Positions 1-6,543 are shown, counted from the stretch's first letter. The stretch is 8,130 bases of DNA from Bacteroidales bacterium (GCA_016287995.1 JAEEXW010000111.1:1-8130), one strand, 5' to 3'. The notes: a model not told the origin generated them from the sequence alone. A program made the numbers and translations.

Positions 1-171
1 TGCTTGGGGGAATTGCTGCTTATTGCTTTTTCCCGAAGAAACCATGCATTACATGTGAAAGATATTATGACAATCAATTAACGTTATTCTAATTTCATCG
101 AACTCACGTTATTTTACTTTTTTTATGTTGCAAAAACAAGCCGTCTCGAAAAAGAAAAAGCCGAATACAAA

Positions 172-603
172 TTGAAATTGCTAAAAGAAAAAGACCTTTT
201 AAAAAAATTGGAATCGGACTTGGAAGTATTAAAAACCGACAAAAAAAACAAAGCGAAAGAAATATCGGTTTTAGAAAAACGTATTGAACTTTTAAGAACC
301 GATTATCAAAAAACGCTTCAATTAGGCAGTGAATTATTTGAAAAACTTAAAAACGAAGTTCCTCCCTCTAATTGGTCACATACTGACGTTTTATGTTTGT
401 TGGAATACGTATCTATCTCAAATAGAGAGTTTTACGATTCGCTTGAAGTTGATTATAATAATTTAAGTGATTTTCAAAAACTGTTTTTAATCGTCAGCGA
501 TTTGTTGGAAAAAGACGATTTAGTAGTTTGTAAAATGTTTGCATTGAAGAAAAATAGTTTAAGGCAGAAGAAAAACAGAATAAAATCCAAAAAAATAGAA
601 TAG
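172..603 (+). CDS. C-terminal remnant of a coiled-coil/HTH regulator (Bacteroidales TPR-TM-coil-HTH type), probably truncated
   Basis: The first start codon available in this frame is TTG at 172, but the frame is open back to 82 (stop TAA at 79-81) and the upstream codons clearly belong to the same protein. Codons 109-126 read as a short hydrophobic stretch (LFYFFY), then a charged coil beginning SRLEKEKAEYK runs into residues 1-50 (from 172), a lysine/glutamate-rich coiled coil. Residues 65-100 carry an amphipathic segment with NWSH. Residues 98-141 resemble the helix-turn-helix end of the large Bacteroidales family built as TPR repeats, one membrane helix, coiled coil and LuxR-like HTH. The closing KKNRIKSKK matches the usual basic recognition-helix end. 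The TPR half and any ATG are missing, and no promoter is obvious, so I read it as a decapitated gene or pseudogene. The coil and the reading frame are seen directly; the family assignment is inference from remembered relatives. Confidence 0.55.
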   Translation: MKLLKEKDLLKKLESDLEVLKTDKKNKAKEISVLEKRIELLRTDYQKTLQLGSELFEKLKNEVPPSNWSHTDVLCLLEYVSISNREFYDSLEVDYNNLSDFQKLFLIVSDLLEKDDLVVCKMFALKKNSLRQKKNRIKSKKIE

Positions 604-605
604 TC

Positions 606-626
606 CCGATTTTGCAAATTTCAGAG
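606..626 (+). repeat. Left copy of a 21-bp direct repeat flanking the ATPase cassette
   Basis: CCGATTTTGCAAATTTC (606-622) recurs exactly at 2145-2161. After one mismatch the next three bases (GAG) match too, giving 20 of 21 identities. On the minus strand this copy reads SEICKIG, identical to residues 183-189 of the 205-residue gene at 2093-2710, where the second copy lies. A perfect 17-mer repeat is not expected by chance in a window of this size, even an AT-rich one. Confidence 0.75.
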
Positions 627-707
627 TTGGATTTTGTTAATTTTTGGTAGTTTTCAGGGTTGGATTTTATCAAAATTTAACACTTTTCAGGGTTGGATTT
701 TGTCAAA
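619..707 (+). repeat. Three 23-bp direct repeats with an exact 33-bp period
   Basis: Copies lie at 619-641, 652-674 and 685-707, each starting exactly 33 bases after the last. The core is TTTCAGRGTTGGATTTTR followed by a more variable YAA-type end. Copies two and three share the first 17 bases exactly, and the first copy differs from them by one base there. The 10-base spacers are not conserved. The third copy runs directly into the promoter of the ATPase gene, so the array occupies positions just upstream of and over the -33 region. Thirty-three bases is about three helical turns, which would put all copies on one face of the DNA. That makes protein binding sites plausible, but no binder is known to me. 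Confidence 0.85.
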
Positions 708-721
708 TTATTGTATCTTTG
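693..721 (+). promoter_or_regulatory. Bacteroidota-type promoter of the ATPase gene
   Basis: TATCTTTG at 714-721 is a perfect match to the Bacteroidota -7 consensus TAnnTTTG. A TTG at 693-695, inside the third 33-bp repeat, sits 18 bases upstream and can serve as the -33 element. Transcription would start near 728, leaving a short leader before the ATG at 741. Confidence 0.7.
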
Positions 722-740
722 CGCTGAAAATCTTATAGTT

Positions 741-2090
741 ATGCAGTACCTAAAAAGACATATAGATGCGGAACTCCTGAAATGGAAAAATTCCGTCAAT
801 AGAAAGCCTCTTTTGCTCAGAGGTGCCCGTCAAGTCGGAAAGTCAACGGCGGTGAGACAATTAGGCAAAACATTCAGGTATTTTATAGAAATCAACCTTG
901 AAAAACAGCCGGTGTTCAAAACTTTGTTCTCTGAAAATATTGACGTAAAGAAAATATGCACTGACATCAGCGCGGTAGTTTCAACGCCTGTTGTCGCAGG
1001 TGAAACTTTGCTTTTTATTGACGAAATCCAAACTTCACAACAAGCAATAATGTCGCTCAGATATTTCAAAGAGGATTATCCTGAGTTGCATGTTATTGCG
1101 GCGGGGTCTCTGTTGGAATTTACATTGTCTGAGTTGCCGTCATTCGGTGTGGGTAGAATACGCTCTATGTATGTATATCCGTTTTCTTTTGACGAATTTT
1201 TAACGGCACAGAATCTTGACACACAAGTGGAAACAAAAAATAATGCTAATCCGCAAAATCCAGTTTCACAACCTCTGCATGAAAGTCTTAAAAGCCAACT
1301 TAGAACTTTTTATCTGACTGGCGGAATGCCGGCGGCGGTTGCCGAATGGCTTACTAATCATGATTATATGGAAGTGTCAAGAATACACAATGATATTTTA
1401 GATACATATCAGGACGATTTCGCAAAATACAAAAAGAAAATTGCTCCGTCGCTATTGAGACAGGTTTGGAGGTCGGCTGCATTGCAAGCCGGAAAAAAGT
1501 TTGTTTTTGCACAAGCCGGTGAAGGTTTGCCGTCGCAACTGATTAAAGACACTCTTAATTTGCTTTCTTTGGCAGGAATCATTATTCCCGTAACACATTC
1601 TAATGCTAACGGAGTGCCTTTGGGGGCGGAAGAAAATCCGAATTACAGAAAGTATCTTTTCCTTGATACTGGTCTTATGCTGACAATGCTCGGCACGCCG
1701 CCTGCTGACATTTTGCTTTCCAATGATGCCGATTTGGTAAACAAGGGCGCAATGTCGGAAATGTTTGCAGGATTAGAACTCGTAAAATACGGTGATTGTT
1801 TTAAAAAGGCAGAAATCAATTATTGGCAGAATACTACCCGTAATGCTGATGCCGAAGTTGATTATCTGACAGTAAAAGACGGTAAAATTCTTCCCGTAGA
1901 AATCAAAGCCAATACAAAAGGCAGTATGCAGAGTTTGTATTATTTTATGCGCAAAAAGCACTTCTGTGATGCTGTACGAATTTCTATGGAAAATTTCAGC
2001 ACGTTTACAAGAATTGACACTGAGGATAACGATGCCGAAAGACGAATCCGTATTTGTCCGTTGTATGCGATAAGGTCGGTATATTTATGA
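741..2090 (+). CDS. AAA-type ATP-binding protein with DUF4143-like C-terminal domain
   Basis: A 449-residue protein of the Bacteroidota ATPase family that pairs an N-terminal AAA fold with a DUF4143 C-terminus. Visible motifs: Walker A GARQVGKS at residues 28-35, Walker B LLFIDE at 90-95, and a sensor-like AAGSLLEF at 120-127. An arginine-containing winged-helix-like middle follows (about 215-290). The C-terminal part ends with E340, the pair E372/D374 in AEVDYL, and PVEIKA (E387, K389), an arrangement reminiscent of PD-(D/E)XK nuclease folds. Length is normal for the family. The reading frame extends upstream to a TTG at 693, but that start lies inside the promoter, so ATG 741 is chosen. The cellular role of this family is not established; members are abundant, often multi-copy and accessory. 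Repeats precede it and direct repeats flank it. It converges on the 2093-2710 gene with only two bases between the stops. Confidence 0.93.
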   Translation: MQYLKRHIDAELLKWKNSVNRKPLLLRGARQVGKSTAVRQLGKTFRYFIEINLEKQPVFKTLFSENIDVKKICTDISAVVSTPVVAGETLLFIDEIQTSQQAIMSLRYFKEDYPELHVIAAGSLLEFTLSELPSFGVGRIRSMYVYPFSFDEFLTAQNLDTQVETKNNANPQNPVSQPLHESLKSQLRTFYLTGGMPAAVAEWLTNHDYMEVSRIHNDILDTYQDDFAKYKKKIAPSLLRQVWRSAALQAGKKFVFAQAGEGLPSQLIKDTLNLLSLAGIIIPVTHSNANGVPLGAEENPNYRKYLFLDTGLMLTMLGTPPADILLSNDADLVNKGAMSEMFAGLELVKYGDCFKKAEINYWQNTTRNADAEVDYLTVKDGKILPVEIKANTKGSMQSLYYFMRKKHFCDAVRISMENFSTFTRIDTEDNDAERRIRICPLYAIRSVYL

Positions 2091-2092
2091 TT

Positions 2093-2710
2093 TTAATACA
2101 TCAAATAATCCTTGTATTTTTCGGTGTCTTTGAAAACGAGTTTGCCGATTTTGCAAATTTCTGAGACAAGTTCCGTCAATGAGTTTGCGATAGAGATTCT
2201 CTCGTTTGATTTTGTTTTGCGCGAAAGGGTTTGATTTTCGTAATTGTCCAGAGTTTTTTTGTAGTCGGCAATCATTCCGTTGAGGCTGCCGGTGATTGAA
2301 GCCGGTACGCCGAGCCGGTAAAAGTTCGGGCTCAGAGCCTGAATTTTGCGGATTTCCGATGTAAATTCCGCGTTGCTGACGTTGTGGACTTTTAAGGTTT
2401 TGAGCATTTTGTAATATTCGCTTTCCTCTTGTCCGAGCGTTTGCAAACGGCATTGTATAATGCGGATTGCCTTGATAATCTGCTTTTTAACCTCTTTGCA
2501 ACGGAGATTAAGACTGTTGATTTCCTGTAAATTTTGGCTGTCGGGGGTAAAACTTCTGAACTTTTTCAGCAAAGTTTCCAATTCTTCAATAAATTCCTCT
2601 TTGAAAAAGCCTTGGCTTGTAAGGCTTTTCAAATCCCTTTTGCAGACCGTTAACAACTGTTCCGCCTTGTCCGATAGTTTTTTTTGACTGTATCCGAATT
2701 TCCGTTGCAT
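2093..2710 (-). CDS. Helical hypothetical protein, last gene of the porX operon
   Basis: This encodes 205 residues from ATG at 2710. I do not recognise a named domain. The sequence is almost entirely amphipathic helix, rich in Lys, Glu, Leu and Ile, with likely coiled-coil stretches at about 8-50 and 60-125, a short break near FYRLGVPASITG (130-141), and a C-terminal helix containing SIANSLTELVSEICKIGK (173-190). There is no signal peptide or membrane segment, so it should be cytoplasmic. The C-terminal motif resembles that of other uncharacterised helical proteins I recall from Bacteroidota, but I cannot name the family. It begins 8 bases after the alanine dehydrogenase-like gene and is probably co-transcribed with it, though a perfect -7 element just upstream could give it a promoter of its own. 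Part of its 3' end is duplicated at 593-640. Confidence 0.8.
   Translation of the reverse strand: MQRKFGYSQKKLSDKAEQLLTVCKRDLKSLTSQGFFKEEFIEELETLLKKFRSFTPDSQNLQEINSLNLRCKEVKKQIIKAIRIIQCRLQTLGQEESEYYKMLKTLKVHNVSNAEFTSEIRKIQALSPNFYRLGVPASITGSLNGMIADYKKTLDNYENQTLSRKTKSNERISIANSLTELVSEICKIGKLVFKDTEKYKDYLMY
2145..2165 (+). repeat. Right copy of the 21-bp direct repeat, inside the 205-residue gene
   Basis: This matches 606-626 at 20 of 21 positions, including 17 in a row. Here it is intact coding sequence on the minus strand (SEICKIG, residues 183-189), so this copy is the likely source and the left one the derivative. Confidence 0.75.
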
Positions 2711-2718
2711 GGTTTTGT

Positions 2719-3900
2719 TTACATCAAATATAAATCAATGTCCTTACTTTTTATGTTGAATTTTTTGCCGAGATAATCGTTTGTTAAAAGTCCGTTATAA
2801 CAGTACACACTTTGTCTTATGAACTTGTCGTAACTGATTTTTTGAAAAATTCCGCCGTTGTTATGTATGTCGTTTATAAGCGGATAAACTACGTTACTTA
2901 AAGCAATGCTTGCAGTTCTCGGAACAAGTGCTGCAATGTCCGGCAGACAATAATGTATTACGCCGCAACATTCAAACGACGGATTTTTCAGTGTCATAGG
3001 CTTTGAAGTTTCAAAACACGAGCCGGTTTCGATGTTGAGGTCTACTATTACCGAGCCTTTTTTCATCATTGCGATGTTTTCCTGGGTGATGAAACTGAAC
3101 GTTGGCGATTTTATACATTTTGCGCCGATAACAAGGTCTGCCGAGGCAAGGGCTTTGTTAAGAATTTGCGGTTGGAGTACCGAGGTGAAAATTTCGTGAC
3201 CGAGTTTTTGCGTAAAAAGCGAAAGTTGCGAAAGCGAGGCGTCAAAGATTTTCACTTCCGCGCCGACGCTCAACGCCGTTTTAGCCGCGTACAAAGCTGC
3301 TGTTCCTGTTCCGATTATTACCACCGAGGCGGGAGATATTCCTGTTATGCCGCCTAAAAGAACACCTTTGCCGCCCGACTGTCTGCTCAGATATTCTGCA
3401 CCCGTAAACACTGAGGTCCTACCCGCGATTTCGCTGTTGATAAAATTCACGGGATAAAAATCTTTTTCTGTTCTTATGTATTCTAACGCCAAAGCAACGG
3501 CTTTCTTTTTCAAAATGTTTTCTATTGCCTGCTTCTCGGCTCTTGCTACCGAAAGGTGCGAAATCAGAGTTTGCTCTTTTTTTACGAATAAGGTTTCTTC
3601 CGTTGTAAAAGGCGACACCTTTAATATAATGTCGGACGAAAAAATCTTTTCTTTGTCAGCCGTAACGGTTGCGCCGCTTTTTACGTATTCCATGTCGGAA
3701 TAGTTTGCGGCAGAGCCTGCGCCTTGTTCCACAAAAATTTTATGACCGCTTTCCGAGAGGTTTGAAACGCCCATTGGCGTTAAGGCAACCCTTGTTTCTT
3801 TCTCCGGGTCTTCCTTTAACACCGAAATGCAAAGTTGCTTTTTGCCGCTGAGACTTTCCTTTGCTTTTTCTCTCGGAATCAGTGAACATTTTGCCGTCAT
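2719..3900 (-). CDS. ald: Alanine dehydrogenase / NAD(P) transhydrogenase-alpha family protein (Bacteroidota type)
   Basis: A 393-residue cytoplasmic protein of the AlaDh/PNT family, whose classical members interconvert alanine and pyruvate with NAD. The N-terminal domain shows KEDPEKETRVALTP (R37) and LKVSP (K94), the positions that bind pyruvate in alanine dehydrogenases. The Rossmann domain has VVIIGTGTAA (193-202), and the second strand ends in an acidic residue, KIFDAS (D220), which favours NAD over NADP. HYCLPDIAALVPRTASIALSN (316-336) is a family signature. The sequence closely follows the Bacteroidota subfamily I remember. However, the histidine after the K94 strand and the aspartate of the IDQGG motif in well-studied enzymes appear as S117 and E291 here (my alignment), so alanine dehydrogenase activity is not certain. 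It follows tsaE by 15 bases in the same operon. Confidence 0.85.
   Translation of the reverse strand: MTAKCSLIPREKAKESLSGKKQLCISVLKEDPEKETRVALTPMGVSNLSESGHKIFVEQGAGSAANYSDMEYVKSGATVTADKEKIFSSDIILKVSPFTTEETLFVKKEQTLISHLSVARAEKQAIENILKKKAVALALEYIRTEKDFYPVNFINSEIAGRTSVFTGAEYLSRQSGGKGVLLGGITGISPASVVIIGTGTAALYAAKTALSVGAEVKIFDASLSQLSLFTQKLGHEIFTSVLQPQILNKALASADLVIGAKCIKSPTFSFITQENIAMMKKGSVIVDLNIETGSCFETSKPMTLKNPSFECCGVIHYCLPDIAALVPRTASIALSNVVYPLINDIHNNGGIFQKISYDKFIRQSVYCYNGLLTNDYLGKKFNIKSKDIDLYLM
2725..2732 (-). promoter_or_regulatory. Possible internal promoter (-7 element) for the 205-residue gene
   Basis: Read on the minus strand, the last codons of the alanine dehydrogenase-like gene contain TATATTTG, a perfect TAnnTTTG. 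It would start transcription near 2718, eight bases before the ATG at 2710. No good -33 TTG is visible at the right distance, so this may be chance in AT-rich sequence. Confidence 0.3.
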
Positions 3901-3915
3901 GTTTTTTAATAAAAA

Positions 3916-4344
3916 TTATAGTGATACAACCCTTTTGCCGTCGTCCGTTACGCGGATTTGTACTTCTATTACGTTGTCGCCCAAGACGGGATAAATCACC
4001 TCAGGCCACTCGATAAAACAGTAATCGTCGCCGTAGATGTATTCTTCCGTGCCCGCCGACATTGCCTCGTCCAAGTCTTTTATGCGGTAAAGGTCAAAAT
4101 GATAAATCTTTTCGCCGTTTTTTCTCATGTATTCGTTTACAATGGAAAATGTCGGCGAGGTTACTTCGTCCGTTACTTCAAGTGCCTTGCACAACTCCTT
4201 GATAAACGTGGTTTTGCCCGCGCCCATTGGAGCGTCAAAGACGATACATTTTTTGCCTTTTTCTTTTTTCTCGATGTAGGAGAGAAATTCGCGAGCCGTT
4301 TTTGGGGCTTCGTCAAGGCTGTTGATTATGAATTCTTTTTTCAT
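3916..4344 (-). CDS. tsaE: TsaE, tRNA t6A37 biosynthesis ATPase
   Basis: A 142-residue P-loop protein that works with TsaB and TsaD in the bacterial complex adding threonylcarbamoyl to A37 of ANN-decoding tRNAs. TsaE binds and hydrolyses ATP to recycle the complex. Visible motifs: Walker A APMGAGKTT at residues 38-46, TSPTFSIVNEY at 62-72 (switch region), HFDLYR at 82-87 with the conserved Asp84, and FIEWPE at 110-115. All are diagnostic and nothing is missing; the length is normal. Its ATG overlaps the stop of porX by four bases (ATGA), so the two are probably translationally coupled. In most bacteria tsaE sits elsewhere; here it is the third gene of the operon. Confidence 0.96.
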   Translation of the reverse strand: MKKEFIINSLDEAPKTAREFLSYIEKKEKGKKCIVFDAPMGAGKTTFIKELCKALEVTDEVTSPTFSIVNEYMRKNGEKIYHFDLYRIKDLDEAMSAGTEEYIYGDDYCFIEWPEVIYPVLGDNVIEVQIRVTDDGKRVVSL

Positions 4345-5906
4345 TTCAGTTTTTTGGGGTTAAGTGTTATCAGCGGGATAACGATCTCTTCCATACTAAT
4401 ACCGCCGTGCTGAAAAGTTTCTTTGTAATATTTGACGTATTGGTTGTAATTGTTAGGGTAAACGAAAAAGTCGCGGTTTTTGGCGAAAACATATTTCGAG
4501 TTGATTTTTGCCGGCGGAAGGTGTGCTTTTTCGGGATCGTTGACAAAGAAAACTTCCTTGGGATTTAGTTGCAAATCCTGTCCTGATTTGTATCTGAGGT
4601 TGGAGGTCAGTTGTTTTTCGCCGGTGATTTTTATGGGATTTGAGACTTTTGTCGTGCCGTGGTCTGTTGTAAAAACCACTTTGTAATCCGTGTCTGAAAT
4701 CATTTTCAAAAGTGTAAAAAGCGACGAATGTTCGAACCAAGTTCTCGTTAACGCCCTATAACCTGCAATATCGTCGGCAAGTTCTCTCATCATCGGGAGT
4801 TCGGTTCTTGCATGCGACATCATGTCAACAAAGTTGTAAACAACGATGTTGAGTTTGTTGGAGTTGATTGTATTGAAATTATCGTTTATCTTGTTGCCTT
4901 CCTTATTGTTGAAAGTTTTTGCGTAATAAAACTTAAAGTCTTGACGAAAACGTTGCAACATCGTTTTGATGAGTTGCTCTTCGTTGTTGTTTTTTGAGTG
5001 GAGTTCGTCTTCGTCGGTCCAAAGTGCGGGATATATCCTCGCTATTTGGAGCGGCGTCAGGCCCGAAAACATAGAATTTCTTGCGTATTGAGTGGCTGTC
5101 GGCAGAATGGAGAAAATCATTTCCTCCTTTTCCATTGTAAAATATTCTGTGATAAGCGGTTGAAGCACTTTCCACTGGTCGAACCTGAGATTATCAACTA
5201 CTATCCAAAACACTTTTTGATTGTTGTCCAACATCGGGAGAATCACCTCTTTGAAAACGTCGTGCTGCATTAAAGGGCGGTCTTCGCGTTTGCCGTCAAT
5301 CCACCTGATGTAATTTTTTTCTACGTATTTGCAAAATTCTTTGTTGGCCTCTTCTTTTTGAAAATTAAAAATTTCAAAAAGTGCATTGTCTTGACGGTTG
5401 AGGTCTTGAAGTTTTAGTTCCCAAGTTGTTAATTTTTTGTACAAAATCTTCCATTCTTCAATGTTAGAGACTTGGAAAATCTCCGCACCGAGCCTTTGAA
5501 ATTCCGTTTTGTAATCTTCCGTCGTTTTTATGCTGACAAGTCTTTTGTTGTCAACGTTCTTTTTTATCGACAGAATTATCTGGTTGGGGTTGACAGGTTT
5601 TATAAGGAAGTCGGAAATTTTGTTGCCGACAGCCTCGTCCATGATTTCTTCGCCCTCGTTTTTTGTTACCATTACAACGGGAATGTCCTGATTGATTTCC
5701 CGGATTTCTTTCAGAGTGTCTATGCCGCTGATTCCCGGCATGTTTTCGTCAAGAAAAATTATGTCGTAAACCGTGGTGCGTATTTTCTCCAATGCGTCGG
5801 TGCCGTTTGTGGCGGTGTCAACGCTGTATCCTTTGCTTTTAAGAAAAAGGATTTGGACTTTTAAGAAATCGATTTCGTCGTCAATCCAAAGAATAGAGTA
5901 TCCCAT
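4341..5906 (-). CDS. porX: PorX-type response regulator with PglZ effector domain, type IX secretion regulator
   Basis: A 521-residue two-domain protein. Residues 1-120 form a receiver: acidic pair D9/D10, phosphoacceptor D53 in FLDENMPG, T81 and K103 in LIKPVNP. A helical linker spans about 120-225. Residues 230-521 are a PglZ domain of the alkaline phosphatase superfamily. Its expected metal and catalytic residues are visible: D238 in VVDN, threonines in LPTATQY (T270/T272), D361 and H365 in FVDMMSH, D415 and H416 in TTDHGTTK, and H500 in FQHGGIS. In Porphyromonas gingivalis, PorX is required for type IX secretion, contacts the sigma factor SigP and the PorL motor component, and its PglZ domain is a zinc-dependent nucleotide phosphodiesterase. 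All key residues are present, so the protein should be functional. It sits 7 bases after the TetR gene and overlaps tsaE by four bases. Confidence 0.92.
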   Translation of the reverse strand: MGYSILWIDDEIDFLKVQILFLKSKGYSVDTATNGTDALEKIRTTVYDIIFLDENMPGISGIDTLKEIREINQDIPVVMVTKNEGEEIMDEAVGNKISDFLIKPVNPNQIILSIKKNVDNKRLVSIKTTEDYKTEFQRLGAEIFQVSNIEEWKILYKKLTTWELKLQDLNRQDNALFEIFNFQKEEANKEFCKYVEKNYIRWIDGKREDRPLMQHDVFKEVILPMLDNNQKVFWIVVDNLRFDQWKVLQPLITEYFTMEKEEMIFSILPTATQYARNSMFSGLTPLQIARIYPALWTDEDELHSKNNNEEQLIKTMLQRFRQDFKFYYAKTFNNKEGNKINDNFNTINSNKLNIVVYNFVDMMSHARTELPMMRELADDIAGYRALTRTWFEHSSLFTLLKMISDTDYKVVFTTDHGTTKVSNPIKITGEKQLTSNLRYKSGQDLQLNPKEVFFVNDPEKAHLPPAKINSKYVFAKNRDFFVYPNNYNQYVKYYKETFQHGGISMEEIVIPLITLNPKKLK

Positions 5907-5913
5907 AATTTTT

Positions 5914-6513
5914 TTATTCCTTTATAATAACGCCGTGAAGTATTAAGTAAAGCAACTGGTCGATGTTTGCGGTAAACTCCTCCGCATTGTCGGTTCTGAA
6001 AACATAGTCTTCGATGCCTTTTACAGCCATGATAAGAGCCATTGCCGCGAGGTCAAGATTCTTGACGAAGAAATAATTTTTGTTTGCGCCTTCTTCAAGT
6101 ATGTCTTTAAACAGTCTTATTTCTTCCTTGTCGTACAATGCGTTAAGACGGCGTACAAAACTTATGTGCCGGAGTTTTTCGTTTTTTAGCGCAGAATGAA
6201 AATTGGTGTAGATTTTTATAATGTTCATTCGTGTTAAGACGTACACTTTGATTTTGTCCACCGGGTTCGGGGTTTTTCTCAAAGCGTCTATAATGGTGTG
6301 TCTAAATGCGACGGCTTCTTTTAGTACCACCGACTGAAAAATCTGCTCTTTGCTCTTAAAATAGTAATAAATGGAACTTTTACCTTTGCCGGCGGCCTTG
6401 GCAATATGCTCCATAAGGGTCTTGTCATAACCGTATTTCTTAAAAACCTGCCTTGCCGTTTCTATAATGGCATCGCGGTTTTTGTTTTTTTTCAGTGAAT
6501 CGGTAGTTGCCAT
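5914..6513 (-). CDS. TetR/AcrR family transcriptional regulator
   Basis: A 199-residue DNA-binding protein and first gene of the operon. An N-terminal TetR domain is clear: DAIIETARQVFKKYGY (residues 14-29), then the helix-turn-helix with IAKAAGKGKSSIYYYFKSKE (37-56) and QIF. The remainder (about 65-199) is a helical ligand/dimer domain with no recognised ligand type. The frame can be extended to a TTG at 6546, adding 11 residues, but that codon lies in the likely promoter, while ATG 6513 is followed at once by a typical N-terminus (MATTDSLKK), so ATG 6513 is preferred. TetR proteins usually repress their own and divergent genes, so the intergenic region shared with the histidine kinase is the natural operator site. 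Its ligand and targets are unknown. Confidence 0.92.
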   Translation of the reverse strand: MATTDSLKKNKNRDAIIETARQVFKKYGYDKTLMEHIAKAAGKGKSSIYYYFKSKEQIFQSVVLKEAVAFRHTIIDALRKTPNPVDKIKVYVLTRMNIIKIYTNFHSALKNEKLRHISFVRRLNALYDKEEIRLFKDILEEGANKNYFFVKNLDLAAMALIMAVKGIEDYVFRTDNAEEFTANIDQLLYLILHGVIIKE

Positions 6514-6543
6514 TTTTCTTTTTTCGCTTTTATATTGTCTAAA

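Noticed and set aside
1..92. Possible C-terminal end of another gene at the left edge
   Set aside because: All three plus-strand frames are open from the edge to stops at 56-58, 79-81 and 90-92. None gives a recognisable protein in so few codons, so I cannot choose among them.
619..707. Repeat array as a small CRISPR
   Set aside because: The spacers are only 10 bases, the repeat is not palindromic, the third copy runs into a promoter, and no cas gene is present.
693..740. Upstream TTG start for the ATPase, adding 16 residues
   Set aside because: It would place the start codon within the -33 region, with the -7 element inside the coding sequence. ATG 741 follows the promoter at a normal distance.
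3958..4413. Plus-strand open frame of about 151 codons opposite tsaE
   Set aside because: It is antisense to a gene with every TsaE motif, and its translation (Phe/Val/Tyr-rich, no domain) is typical of a shadow frame.
5472..5864. Plus-strand open frame of about 130 codons opposite the PorX receiver
   Set aside because: Antisense to a clear receiver domain, with no recognisable motif or promoter.
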